Under the pieces are notes generated by a model. That model searched no databases. It was not told where the DNA came from and was given only the letters and a program-made list of their open reading frames with translations. The translations under genes were made by a program, and so were the position numbers. Positions 38,066 through 46,399 of a stretch of 64,000 bases of DNA are shown here, one piece after another. Origin of the DNA: Rhodanobacter sp. AS-Z3 (GTDB lineage: Bacteria; Pseudomonadota; Gammaproteobacteria; Xanthomonadales; Rhodanobacteraceae); the NCBI RefSeq assembly GCF_029224025.1, contig NZ_CP119392.1, positions 2,813,001 to 2,877,000 of the forward strand, in the 5' to 3' direction. Each line of letters begins with the position of its first letter. The stretch's first letter is position 1.

Positions 38066-38977
38066 TTAAGGCTTGGTGGTCGCAGGTGGGTTAGCAGGGG
38101 TGCCGGTGGCTTGCGCGTTTTTCATGTCCCGATAGACCGACCACGTGGTCTCGTTGGGACTGACAAACTCGGTGGGTGCATCGATGAACTTTGGAAAGTG
38201 CTTGCGGGTGTAGGCCTGAACTTCCGCAGGAAGCTCGGCAAAGCTGTCCAGCTTCCGTCCTTCGCCGCTGTAGACAAGCCCGCCAGGGCGCTGTCCCATC
38301 TTCATCCAAGGCAGCCATGGGCCGGTGCGGAACCACGAATTCACGTAGGGAACGCTCTGCAGCTTGGGGTTTTTCATGTCCGCCAGCTTGGCGAAGAAGC
38401 CGAAATGTTCTGAAGCAATGTAGTGGTCGCCACTGGACTCTTCGGGGAACTTGGCGGGCGACAGTTCATTGGGATATTCCAGCGGAACATCGACCAGTAA
38501 CATCACTTCGTCACCCATCACCACCCATGGCAGCGCGTACTTCCCGCTGCCATGGGCAGGCATCGCCGAATTCACCGGATCGTTGTGAACATGCATCACG
38601 TCATCGGTCTTGCCGGTGTAAGGGTTGTCCCATTGCTCGATGATCTTGCCGGTCTTCAGATCCCGGTAATAGCTGACTTCACGGGTCAACAATTTGTAGC
38701 TGCCGTCGGCCTCTTTGACTACGCGACAAACGTTGTATCCCTCGAATCCGAGCAGTGGCTTGAGCTTCTGCCCAGGCACCTGCGCGTAGACGGTGGCGGT
38801 CCACGCTGAATACTTCTGGTCGTGCGGATCGAGACTGCAACGCAGACGCAGGAACGCCGCTGATGAGTCAGCAGGATTGCGGAAGTCCGGGGTTGCCGCA
38901 AACGAGGCGGTTACTGCAGAGGCGGAAGAAATAATTGCCGCGCTGGTGATGTATCGGAACAATTTGCTCAATCGCAT
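38066..38977 (-). CDS. DUF1838 family protein
   Basis: 303 residues with a signal peptide (MRLSKLFRYITSAAIISSAS, cleavage near SFAA-TPD). The body has WTATVYAQVPGQKLKPLLGFEG, YYRDLKTGKIIEQWDNPYTG and VYRDMKNAQATG, fitting the DUF1838 family of periplasmic proteins often found beside TonB receptors. Its function is unknown. It is the first gene of the unit reading from the conserved 84-base promoter block and is translated before TonB receptor 1. Confidence 0.85.
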   Translation of the reverse strand: MRLSKLFRYITSAAIISSASAVTASFAATPDFRNPADSSAAFLRLRCSLDPHDQKYSAWTATVYAQVPGQKLKPLLGFEGYNVCRVVKEADGSYKLLTREVSYYRDLKTGKIIEQWDNPYTGKTDDVMHVHNDPVNSAMPAHGSGKYALPWVVMGDEVMLLVDVPLEYPNELSPAKFPEESSGDHYIASEHFGFFAKLADMKNPKLQSVPYVNSWFRTGPWLPWMKMGQRPGGLVYSGEGRKLDSFAELPAEVQAYTRKHFPKFIDAPTEFVSPNETTWSVYRDMKNAQATGTPANPPATTKP

Positions 38978-39089
38978 GATCGAAATCCTCTAAGACAGGT
39001 AGATATCGAGACCAGTTGGTCAGAGTCGTTCAAAGAACAACAGCACCCTTGAGTTCGATTACCCCTCGGAGCTGCCCGGCAACCACGCT

Positions 39090-39173
39090 CAATTGATTTA
39101 TCGTTATAACATTAAACAGGTCGACACTAGCACTGCTAAAGATGCGCTGTAAAGCAAATGTACGTACAAAGTT
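39090..39173 (-). promoter_or_regulatory. Conserved 84-base promoter block A, with operator site 2
   Basis: The block shares 68 of 84 bases, by my hand alignment without gaps, with block B (44978-45061). On the minus strand it holds an extended -10-like TGTTATAAC. The operator TGTACGTACA is at 39159-39168, 57 bases upstream of that. A second conserved segment spells GTCGACACTAGCACTG on the plus strand. It drives DUF1838-TonB receptor 1. Confidence 0.7.
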
Positions 39174-40303
39174 ATCAACATCCATGGTGGAATAGCCACG
39201 ACCCAGCGAATCACGCGATGGAGCCGAAATTTTCTGGCTGTCAAAACTCCCACGAAATGGCCAGTACCAGCCCGTTCACACTAGCCGTCCTGCAGCCGCG
39301 AATACCCTTGAACTGGAGGTGGTTGCGTACGCCCCGCAGGGTGGACGTGGGCAAGAAGAGAGAGCAGACGGGGGACCGCCAGCGACCAGCCATCAGAGGT
39401 GGAAAGTCCGCCGGGAGACACTCGCCGAGATCACGCTTGCTGCAGTGCCGCGCTCCGCGGATCTAACCCTCGCCATTGACGCGCCCCCGATCCAACAACA
39501 AAGTCTCGGACGGCGAGCAAGGGTAGCTGCCATCGGATGACCGTCGTGACCACAAGACCTGACCGCCATTCGAAATACATGACCCGAGCGACGGCTACTC
39601 GCGGAGTCGATCCCTTACCCAGGCGAGTCGGCAGACCAGAGCATCTTGTAGCCGATGAATCATCATGCCGACGGCCAATCGGCCGGCCGCAATCGCGGGT
39701 CAAAATCGAAAATCCACTCGCGACCGAAACATCACCGGGGGCGACTTGCCGTCAAGATGCCCCACCCATGATCGACCAGTTGACCCAATCCAGCCAAAAG
39801 TGCGTAGGCGACCACGGACTCCGGAAAGCCTTGCTTCAGATTGCCTTCTGTCAGAGGCGGAAACCGCAGGATCTTCACGGTATCAATGCGGAGGATGGCA
39901 TTGAACCTCATCGACAAGCGGGTTCAGACCAGGTTGGATCAGTCTCGGCAGCACGACGGTTCGCAGCCAGCATCAACCTTGCCGAACGGGCTCCCGCCAT
40001 TGGCGAGCGTGCTCATCTTGAGTCGGCGCGACCGTCGCCGTGTTCGCAGGCAGCTGTCGGAGACTGCTCCCGTTTACTTTGGGTTTGCCGAAGCAGGTGT
40101 TAGCGCCAGCACTCTCGCCAGAGACAATCGTTGCATCCAGGTCACGGAAGGCAAGTCTCACCCGCCGATAGCGAAAACTGAGGAGGCTGTCCCTGATTCC
40201 CAAGCCACGCCGGGGAGCGCGCCAAAATTTCTGGCAAACAAATTTGGCGATGACCTACAGGCCGCCACTGATTCGTGGCAGTAGCGGTCACCTGCTGACG
40301 GTT
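39174..40303. other. 1.1-kb stretch without a supported gene; probable decayed DNA
   Basis: Open frames here are short, on several frames and lack start signals or recognisable domains; base use is less biased than in the neighbours. It sits between promoter block A and a frameshifted TonB-receptor fragment. I take it as the eroded end of duplicated receptor DNA plus unrelated fill. No insertion-sequence ends were found by eye. Confidence 0.5.
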
Positions 40304-40560
40304 TCAATTGTTGTTGAAGAAGTCCGCGTGGATGCGCAGGTGTTTGACGAGCCACGACGACTTCAGGTCAAGCACTGCCCTCCACGCCATGCCCTCCATG
40401 AATGAGCTCGATCCTGACTGGTCCGACCCTGCTTCGACGCATCAAGATAGCGGGCGCCCTCAATGCTGATATTGAAAGCGCGTGCTTGTCGTTCTCGCCC
40501 CGCTGACACCTGCCAGGCATTGACGTCCCAACGATCCGGCGACCTCCCGTTTGACTCGGC
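40304..40560 (-). pseudogene. Frameshifted TonB-dependent receptor fragment
   Basis: Minus-strand translation gives AFNISIEGARYLDASKQG, aligning with GFNASIEDARMTPASRASL of receptor 1. After a frame change it gives WRAVLDLKSSWLVKHLRIHA followed by DFFNNN and stop, aligning with WTTELGMKSMWLDNRLRLNV-DVFNIN. Only this internal barrel portion (about 70-80 codons) is recognisable. It lies just after the carboxylesterase gene. It is a relic of a third receptor copy. Confidence 0.75.
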
Positions 40561-40600
40561 ACCCAACCCGGGGGAGTCGATAGCCGGATCTGGAGCGCTT

Positions 40601-42187
40601 CTAGTGATCAGACTTGGTCGTGGATTCGGGCTGGGCAAGAACTTTCTGGTAGCGTTGGAGCTGGTATTTCATCCGCTTGATGAGCAAGTTGCGCGAGACG
40701 TGGGGCGATGTATCAAGAACCATCACCGCATTGTCTTTGGATGTGTACTGTGGCCATTTCGACAAGCCCGAACCATTCGGATTTCCGGTACGGGCAAAAT
40801 TTGTCCAGTACCTCGCCATGGTGTCGGCCAGTGCAACATCTTCTTTGTCCGGAGCGGGTGCTTGCGTGACACCCACCAATTTCAGCAGATAGGCGACATC
40901 GTCGCTGTGGGCGGCGCCCGGTTGTTTGCCGCGCGTACTCGATCCCAGATGATCAAATTGATAGACATACGCGGGCTGTCCATGTTGCGCCATTTCGGCA
41001 GCAATAAAGCGGGCGGGCGCATGGAACTGGGCATCGGCAAACCAGTCTCCACCTAGAGTCTTGTCATCCAGGTTGCCATAGACGGCGCGCGCGGCAGCGG
41101 GCGAAACGCCAGCCAGAACCGCTGTCAGAGGGAAGCTGAAAGGAGCCAACAAGCTTTGCTCCCAGCTAACACTTCCGATCAGAGTAGGCGTCGTATTTGC
41201 CTGTCCGTCCGCGAAGATCCGGACCGGATCGCGAGGGATGATCTTGCCGTCGATTATTGGTGCGAGTGCGTTGTTCGTGTGCTTTTCGGTGTATTCGATG
41301 ATCGCCTGCCAGGGTAGTGCACGCAGTTGCTCCGGACCGTCCTTCGTCCGATCAACACCAAGTTCCTTGCCCATCGCCTCCCCTTCGCGTTCCAGGCTCG
41401 ACAGGTCACGCAGACCGCCGACAACGGCAACTGCGCCGCTCTGGGGAATGGCTTTCTGGAACAAGCCCTTGGCCAGGGGAGAGGCCATCAATGAGGTGAC
41501 CGCAATACCGCCGGACGACTGTCCGAAAATGGTCACGTTATCAGGGTCACCGCCGAACGCGGCGATATTTTGCTTGACCCATTTGAGCGATGCGATCATG
41601 TCCATCAGGCCATAATTGCCGAGCAACTCGTGCGGCTGACTGGCAGTCAATGCCGGGTCCGCAAAGAGACCCAGACGACCAAGCCGATAGTTGATCGTCA
41701 CCACGACCACGCCGTGTTTCACCAGCGGCGTGCCGTCATAACGCGAGCCCGCATTGAAGATCGCGTTACCCCCATGAATCCAGACCATCACCGGCGCCTT
41801 GGCCGCGGACTTCAGCGATGGTGTATAGACACTCAGGTTGAGGCAGTTCTCGCTCATGTGGAACTGTGCAACCCAGGGCACCTGCTTGCCGAAGCGCTTG
41901 TCCGGTTGTGGACAGATTGGACCGGCAACCGTTGCATCACGCACACCACTCCAGTGCGCGGGTGGCGTGGGTGGATGCCAACGACCTGCGCCGCCGACAT
42001 CACTCGCGAAAGGAATGCCGCGAAAGACGTCGACACTACCCTCAGCCACGCCACGCACGTCGCCGTAGATGGTGTGAACCTGCGGTGCTGCGACGACCGG
42101 AGTCTCCGTAGCCGCCAACGGCACGGCTACCGCCATGCCAATCGTCGCGATCAGCACCACTCCAAGCAAAGCTGTCCTGTTGTTCAC
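40601..42187 (-). CDS. Secreted type-B carboxylesterase
   Basis: 528 residues with a signal peptide (cleavage near AVPLAATET). Oxyanion motif WIHGGNAIF (137-145), nucleophile motif FGQSSGGIA with Ser224 in GxSxG, and the downstream charge-relay region including a late GAAHSDDVAYLL segment with His. The usual elbow is GESAGG, so Gln and Ser replace Glu and Ala. It probably hydrolyses an ester on the imported substrate in the periplasm or outside. It follows TonB receptor 2 by 89 bases on the same strand. Confidence 0.9.
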   Translation of the reverse strand: MNNRTALLGVVLIATIGMAVAVPLAATETPVVAAPQVHTIYGDVRGVAEGSVDVFRGIPFASDVGGAGRWHPPTPPAHWSGVRDATVAGPICPQPDKRFGKQVPWVAQFHMSENCLNLSVYTPSLKSAAKAPVMVWIHGGNAIFNAGSRYDGTPLVKHGVVVVTINYRLGRLGLFADPALTASQPHELLGNYGLMDMIASLKWVKQNIAAFGGDPDNVTIFGQSSGGIAVTSLMASPLAKGLFQKAIPQSGAVAVVGGLRDLSSLEREGEAMGKELGVDRTKDGPEQLRALPWQAIIEYTEKHTNNALAPIIDGKIIPRDPVRIFADGQANTTPTLIGSVSWEQSLLAPFSFPLTAVLAGVSPAAARAVYGNLDDKTLGGDWFADAQFHAPARFIAAEMAQHGQPAYVYQFDHLGSSTRGKQPGAAHSDDVAYLLKLVGVTQAPAPDKEDVALADTMARYWTNFARTGNPNGSGLSKWPQYTSKDNAVMVLDTSPHVSRNLLIKRMKYQLQRYQKVLAQPESTTKSDH

Positions 42188-42254
42188 TGCGGTATCCGGT
42201 CGGTGAGGGAAGATAATTCAGCTATTTGACGCATGCCACGAAGACCCGATGGGA

Positions 42255-42264
42255 TGTCCGTACC
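42255..42264. promoter_or_regulatory. Weak operator-like site upstream of the esterase
   Basis: TGTCCGTACC differs from the shared motif TGT(A/C)CG(T/G)ACA only at the last base. It lies 68 bases upstream of the esterase start and 13 bases after the end of receptor 2's coding sequence. Confidence 0.35.
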
Positions 42265-42276
42265 ATGTGCCCATCA

Positions 42277-44757
42277 TCAGAATCGATAATCCAGTCGAAT
42301 ACCGAAGAGTCGGGGCATGGGTGCCGTAACCGCCACGTCGCTCGGATAGCCGACCTTGTACCCCGAACCCGTCTGTCGATTCGGATAGGCAATCAATTGG
42401 CTGGGGTCGATATAACCAAGAATGTTTTCCGTCGTTCTGTTGTTGAACGCGTTGTTCACATACGCCGTGATGCGCAGGCCCTTGCGTGGCTCAATTCCAA
42501 TGCGGAAATTGAACTTGGTCGACGCTCCGGTCCAATTGATATTTGAGGTTGTCCCGAAGCGACTTGATTGATAGAACATGTCCGCGTTCCCGAACAAGGT
42601 CCATCCATTCGACAGCGTGTGATTATAGGTCGCGCCAAGCGCCACGTCGTTTTTGGGAACCGCCGGCAAGTACTGGCCAGCGGCGTTGCCGACCCCGATG
42701 GTATAAAGCAAATTGGGATCGGGATTATTGACAACCTTCGCATCGAGGTAGGTGTAAGAGAGATTCAAGAGCCAATCGCGCGACAACAGGAACTCGCTCT
42801 CCACTTCCAGACCACGGATGCGGGAGCTGCCGATATTGGCAGTGTATGAGTTCGCTCCGACCTTCCCGTCCTGCGTCTGGTTTGGCACCGAAATTGTTTG
42901 GGTCTGATTTCGCCAGTTGATGTTGAAGATATCGGCATTGACGCGGAGGCGATCTTCCAACCACATTGATTTCACGCCAAGCTCAGTCGTCCAGGACGTT
43001 GATTCCTTGAACGTACTCAAGCCCTGCGCAATGAGACTTGCACGGGATGCATCGGTCAGGGCGGCACTCTGCACTGCCTGGTTGAAGCCACTTGGTTTGT
43101 TGCCTTCAGCCAGCGAAGCATAGAAATGCAACTCTGGTTGGGGCGCATAAGTCACAGCAACGCGTGGCACCAGCTTGCTGAAGTTCGCTTTATCGTTATA
43201 GGCGCGCGTGAACAGTGTGTAATTCGGCCCGATCTGCAGATATCCGCTATCCAGGCCAGCTTGCCCGATCGTATCCTTCCCCCAGCGCGCCGCGACTGAC
43301 GCGCCCCACTGGTCATTGATCTGGTATTCGATCATGCCGAAAACCGCCTTGTTCTCGACGGTTGCACCAGGCGTCAACGGCGCGACAGGAACGGGAGCCA
43401 GCGAATTGCCCGGCTGTCCCGGCGCAAGATCGAATCCGGTCAGATCTCCCTTGTAACCATTACCCTGGCCTTGCCTGTAGTAGTAAACACCTACTTGACC
43501 ACGCAGCGGTGCACTCTGGTCGGTTGCCAGCCGCAGCTGTTCCGAAAAATCATGCGACGGCTGAGAGCTGAAGCTCTCGAAAGCACCACCAAAGCCGCGG
43601 ATACCACTGTAATCCTGGTCGATGCCAAGGTAATTGGTGAGCGTGTTGTACGCCGTAGTCGAAGTCAACGTCCAGTTATTTGCAAAGTAGTAATGCAACT
43701 CGACATTTGAGCGCAATATGTTGTTTCTCAACCCTGCGTCATGACCCGACAGACCAAATGCGGGTGTATTCACAGCGAACGTGTTGGGTACTTTTACTTC
43801 CCCGCAGTAGTTGGGACCATTGGTATAGATAGGGGCAAAGTATGCATAAACGGTACCTGTCGGCGTACCGAAACAATTCGAATTGGCCACACCATAGCGG
43901 TAATAAGCCGGCGATTGATCATCATCATGCTGATAGTTCACGCGCAGCGTGGCGTCGAACGAGCTATTCGGATGAAAGTACAAGGACCCGCCCACCGATT
44001 GGGTCTTCTGGCCACCCAGGTCATCCTTGCCTGACACCGAGTTGTGGTAAAGGCCGCCGAGCTTGTTGACGTACGCATTGGCGGCAAAGGACCACGCTGA
44101 ACTCAGTGGCGCCGAGTAGTTCATGCGCACTTGCTCTTGCCCCTTGTTGCCAACCTGGAGCGAAAAGCCACCCTCAGGCTTGTTGCCGGGCAGTTTGGTG
44201 ATGTAGTTCACCGCACCTGAGAACGTGGCTCGTCCGAACAATGCCGACTGCGGACCACGCAACACTTCGATCTGCGCGACATTGGAGAGGTCATAGCCGC
44301 TGATATCGCCCTCAACGTAGACCCCATCAATGAAAAACGAGGCGTTTGCCTGCCCCAGGATATTGACCATGCCTCGAATGATGGGCCGGTCGAGCGTGCG
44401 CCCAAAGGACTGATACATATTGAACCCGGGCGTAAAAGCTGCGATGTCCTCGATGCTTTCGAAGCCTTTGACATCAAGGGTTGCTGCACTGATGGCGGAA
44501 ACAGCGATTGGTACGTCCTGTGCCTGCTCGGACACACGCTGTGCCGTAACCATGACAGGCTTCAACTTGATGGCCGAAGTCCCGCTCGTCGCCTTTGCGC
44601 TGCTCGTTTGCCCCTCACTAGTGTCGCTGGCGCCTGAGGCAGCCTGCCCCTCAGCGCCGCCCGCCGCGCTCTGCGCGTGGCTGTTACCGACAACCATGCC
44701 GTTGCTGAGGATCACCGCAATCGCGCTTACCAGCAGTTTCTTTTCCAGGCTTTTCAT
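42277..44757 (-). CDS. TonB-dependent outer-membrane receptor 2
   Basis: 826 residues from MKSLEKKLLVSAIAVILSNG, signal peptide ending near SHAQSA. A TonB box-like VMVTAQR lies near residue 70. The plug contains DRPIIRGMVNILGQANASFF and IEVLRGPQSALFGRATFSGA, and the barrel ends IRLDYRF. Clear similarity to receptor 1 over the whole length shows a duplication; an Ala/Ser/Gly/Thr-rich N-terminal stretch is specific to this copy. It is led by promoter block B and followed by the esterase. Confidence 0.93.
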   Translation of the reverse strand: MKSLEKKLLVSAIAVILSNGMVVGNSHAQSAAGGAEGQAASGASDTSEGQTSSAKATSGTSAIKLKPVMVTAQRVSEQAQDVPIAVSAISAATLDVKGFESIEDIAAFTPGFNMYQSFGRTLDRPIIRGMVNILGQANASFFIDGVYVEGDISGYDLSNVAQIEVLRGPQSALFGRATFSGAVNYITKLPGNKPEGGFSLQVGNKGQEQVRMNYSAPLSSAWSFAANAYVNKLGGLYHNSVSGKDDLGGQKTQSVGGSLYFHPNSSFDATLRVNYQHDDDQSPAYYRYGVANSNCFGTPTGTVYAYFAPIYTNGPNYCGEVKVPNTFAVNTPAFGLSGHDAGLRNNILRSNVELHYYFANNWTLTSTTAYNTLTNYLGIDQDYSGIRGFGGAFESFSSQPSHDFSEQLRLATDQSAPLRGQVGVYYYRQGQGNGYKGDLTGFDLAPGQPGNSLAPVPVAPLTPGATVENKAVFGMIEYQINDQWGASVAARWGKDTIGQAGLDSGYLQIGPNYTLFTRAYNDKANFSKLVPRVAVTYAPQPELHFYASLAEGNKPSGFNQAVQSAALTDASRASLIAQGLSTFKESTSWTTELGVKSMWLEDRLRVNADIFNINWRNQTQTISVPNQTQDGKVGANSYTANIGSSRIRGLEVESEFLLSRDWLLNLSYTYLDAKVVNNPDPNLLYTIGVGNAAGQYLPAVPKNDVALGATYNHTLSNGWTLFGNADMFYQSSRFGTTSNINWTGASTKFNFRIGIEPRKGLRITAYVNNAFNNRTTENILGYIDPSQLIAYPNRQTGSGYKVGYPSDVAVTAPMPRLFGIRLDYRF

Positions 44758-44787
44758 AGATCGTTACCCTGAGTTGTAGAGCAGAGT

Positions 44788-44875
44788 TCATGGATGGTTC
44801 TTGCGGGTGTTGTTTGGCGTCACGCCGTTCGCGCCCAATCCCGTGGCATGCTGCAAATCTCGATAGACCGGCCAG
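44788..44875 (-). pseudogene. C-terminal remnant of a second DUF1838 gene
   Basis: A 29-codon stretch ends in stop and reads WPVYRDLQHATGLGANGVTP, then NNTRKNHP. It aligns with the DUF1838 C-terminus WSVYRDMKNAQATGTPANPP, then ATTKP (shared W, VYRD and A). It occupies the place where DUF1838 sits in the other unit, between promoter block B and receptor 2. The upstream part of the gene is gone. Confidence 0.65.
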
Positions 44876-44977
44876 TCCCTGACAGGCAGGTTTCGACACC
44901 AGCCGGCCGAAGCAGCCCGCAAAGTGATGAATACCGTGGATCCCCCTGCCCCTTGCGGCCGCCCCCGGCGGCCACAC

Positions 44978-45061
44978 CAATTGCTTTATCGTTATATCAT
45001 TAGGCTAGTCGACACTAGCACTGACGACACCTGCCTGTAAAGCAAATGTACGTACAAAGTT
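44978..45061 (-). promoter_or_regulatory. Conserved 84-base promoter block B, with operator site 3
   Basis: It matches block A (39090-39173) base for base in spacing, with 27 identical bases at the operator end. The minus strand has an extended -10-like TGATATAAC, and TGTACGTACA is at 45047-45056. It leads to TonB receptor 2. Confidence 0.7.
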
Positions 45062-45179
45062 TGCTCGCCGTCATGTTGCCCGCATGGCGCTCAAATAAGC
45101 TCGCTTGCAGCGGCAATCCATGCACCAGGTGCGGAGCGCGCGATGCGCCCACACCCTTGCCATGTCACACAAAAGCGCC

Positions 45180-46343
45180 TCAGAAGGCGTTGATGCCAGT
45201 CAGCTCACGGCCGACTACCAACTCATGCACGGTCTCGGTGCCTTCATAGGTGATCACCGATTCCAGATTCAGCGCATGACGGATTGCGCCGTGCTCGGTG
45301 GTGATGCCGGCGCCGCCGAGGATGTCACGGCACTGACGCGCGATGTCGATCGCCATGCGGCAGTTGTTCCACTTCGCCAGCGACACCTGCGTCGGCTGCA
45401 TCTTGCCGGCATCTTTCAGACGACCGAGCTGCAGCGACAGCAGCTGCGCGGTGGTAATGCGCCGGGCCATGTCGGCCAGCTTCAGTTGCACCGCCTGGTT
45501 GGACGATAGCGGACGGCCGAACAGGATGCGCTCACTGGTGTAGTCCAGCACTTCCTTCAGGCACGCCTGGGCCGCGCCAATCGGCCCCCAGGTGATGCCG
45601 TAGCGCGCCTGGGTCAGGCAGCCCAGCGGACCCTTCAGGCCCTTCACGTTCGGCAACCGTGCGCTATCGGGCACGCGCACGTTGTCGAAGAACAGCGCGC
45701 TGGTGACCGAGGCGCGCAGGCTCATTTTCTTGTGGATTTCCTGCGCCTTGAAACCGGCCGTATCGGTCGGCACCACAAAGCCCTGGATGCCGTCGTCGGT
45801 CATGGCCCAGACGATCGCGATGTGCGCCAGGTTGCCGTTGGTGATCCACATCTTGGCGCCATTGATGACCCAGTCGCCGCCATCCTTCTTCGCATGCGTC
45901 TTCATGTTGGCCGGATCGGAGCCGCCATGCGGTTCGGTCAGGCCGAAGCAGCCGATCACTTCACCGGCGGACATGCGCGGCAGGTACTGTTTTTTCTGCT
46001 CTTCGCTGCCGTAGGCAAAGATCGGGTACATGCACAGCGAGCTCTGCACCGAAGCAAAGCTGCGCAGACCGGAATCGCCCCGCTCAAGCTCCTGGCAGAT
46101 CAGGCCGTAGCTGACCGCATTCATGCCGGCGCCGCCGTATGCCTCGGGAATCGTTGCGCCGAGCAGGCCCAGCGCAGCGATCTCCGGAATCAGCTCCTTC
46201 GGGAAGCGGCCCTGGTCGAAGCAGTCGCCGATGATCGGCAGCACGCGCTCGTCGACGAAACGGCCGACAGAGTCCTGCACCATGCGCTCTTCGTCAGTAA
46301 GCAGCGAGCGGACATCGTACAAATCAATTGGATCGAGTGCCAT
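45180..46343 (-). CDS. gcdH: Acyl-CoA dehydrogenase, glutaryl-CoA dehydrogenase type
   Basis: 387 residues. GcdH-type signatures include ERGDSGLRSFASVQSSLCMY, GCFGLTEPHGGSDPANMKT, and the C-terminus YEGTETVHELVVGRELTGI. The YEGT Glu is the catalytic base. GcdH oxidises and decarboxylates glutaryl-CoA to crotonyl-CoA in lysine/tryptophan catabolism. It follows the amine-oxidase gene by 56 bases on the same strand. It may be a housekeeping gene within the accessory region or a pathway enzyme; sequence alone does not decide. Confidence 0.85.
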   Translation of the reverse strand: MALDPIDLYDVRSLLTDEERMVQDSVGRFVDERVLPIIGDCFDQGRFPKELIPEIAALGLLGATIPEAYGGAGMNAVSYGLICQELERGDSGLRSFASVQSSLCMYPIFAYGSEEQKKQYLPRMSAGEVIGCFGLTEPHGGSDPANMKTHAKKDGGDWVINGAKMWITNGNLAHIAIVWAMTDDGIQGFVVPTDTAGFKAQEIHKKMSLRASVTSALFFDNVRVPDSARLPNVKGLKGPLGCLTQARYGITWGPIGAAQACLKEVLDYTSERILFGRPLSSNQAVQLKLADMARRITTAQLLSLQLGRLKDAGKMQPTQVSLAKWNNCRMAIDIARQCRDILGGAGITTEHGAIRHALNLESVITYEGTETVHELVVGRELTGINAF

Positions 46344-46399
46344 GAAAAGAGCCTGTCAATGGGCCACGCATGCGCGGCCGCGGAGGGAGATGATTTGCG

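Noticed and set aside
39174..40303. Possible insertion sequence in the decayed stretch
   Set aside because: No terminal inverted repeats, target duplications or transposase motifs could be seen. Only the TonB-like relic at the adjoining end is supported.
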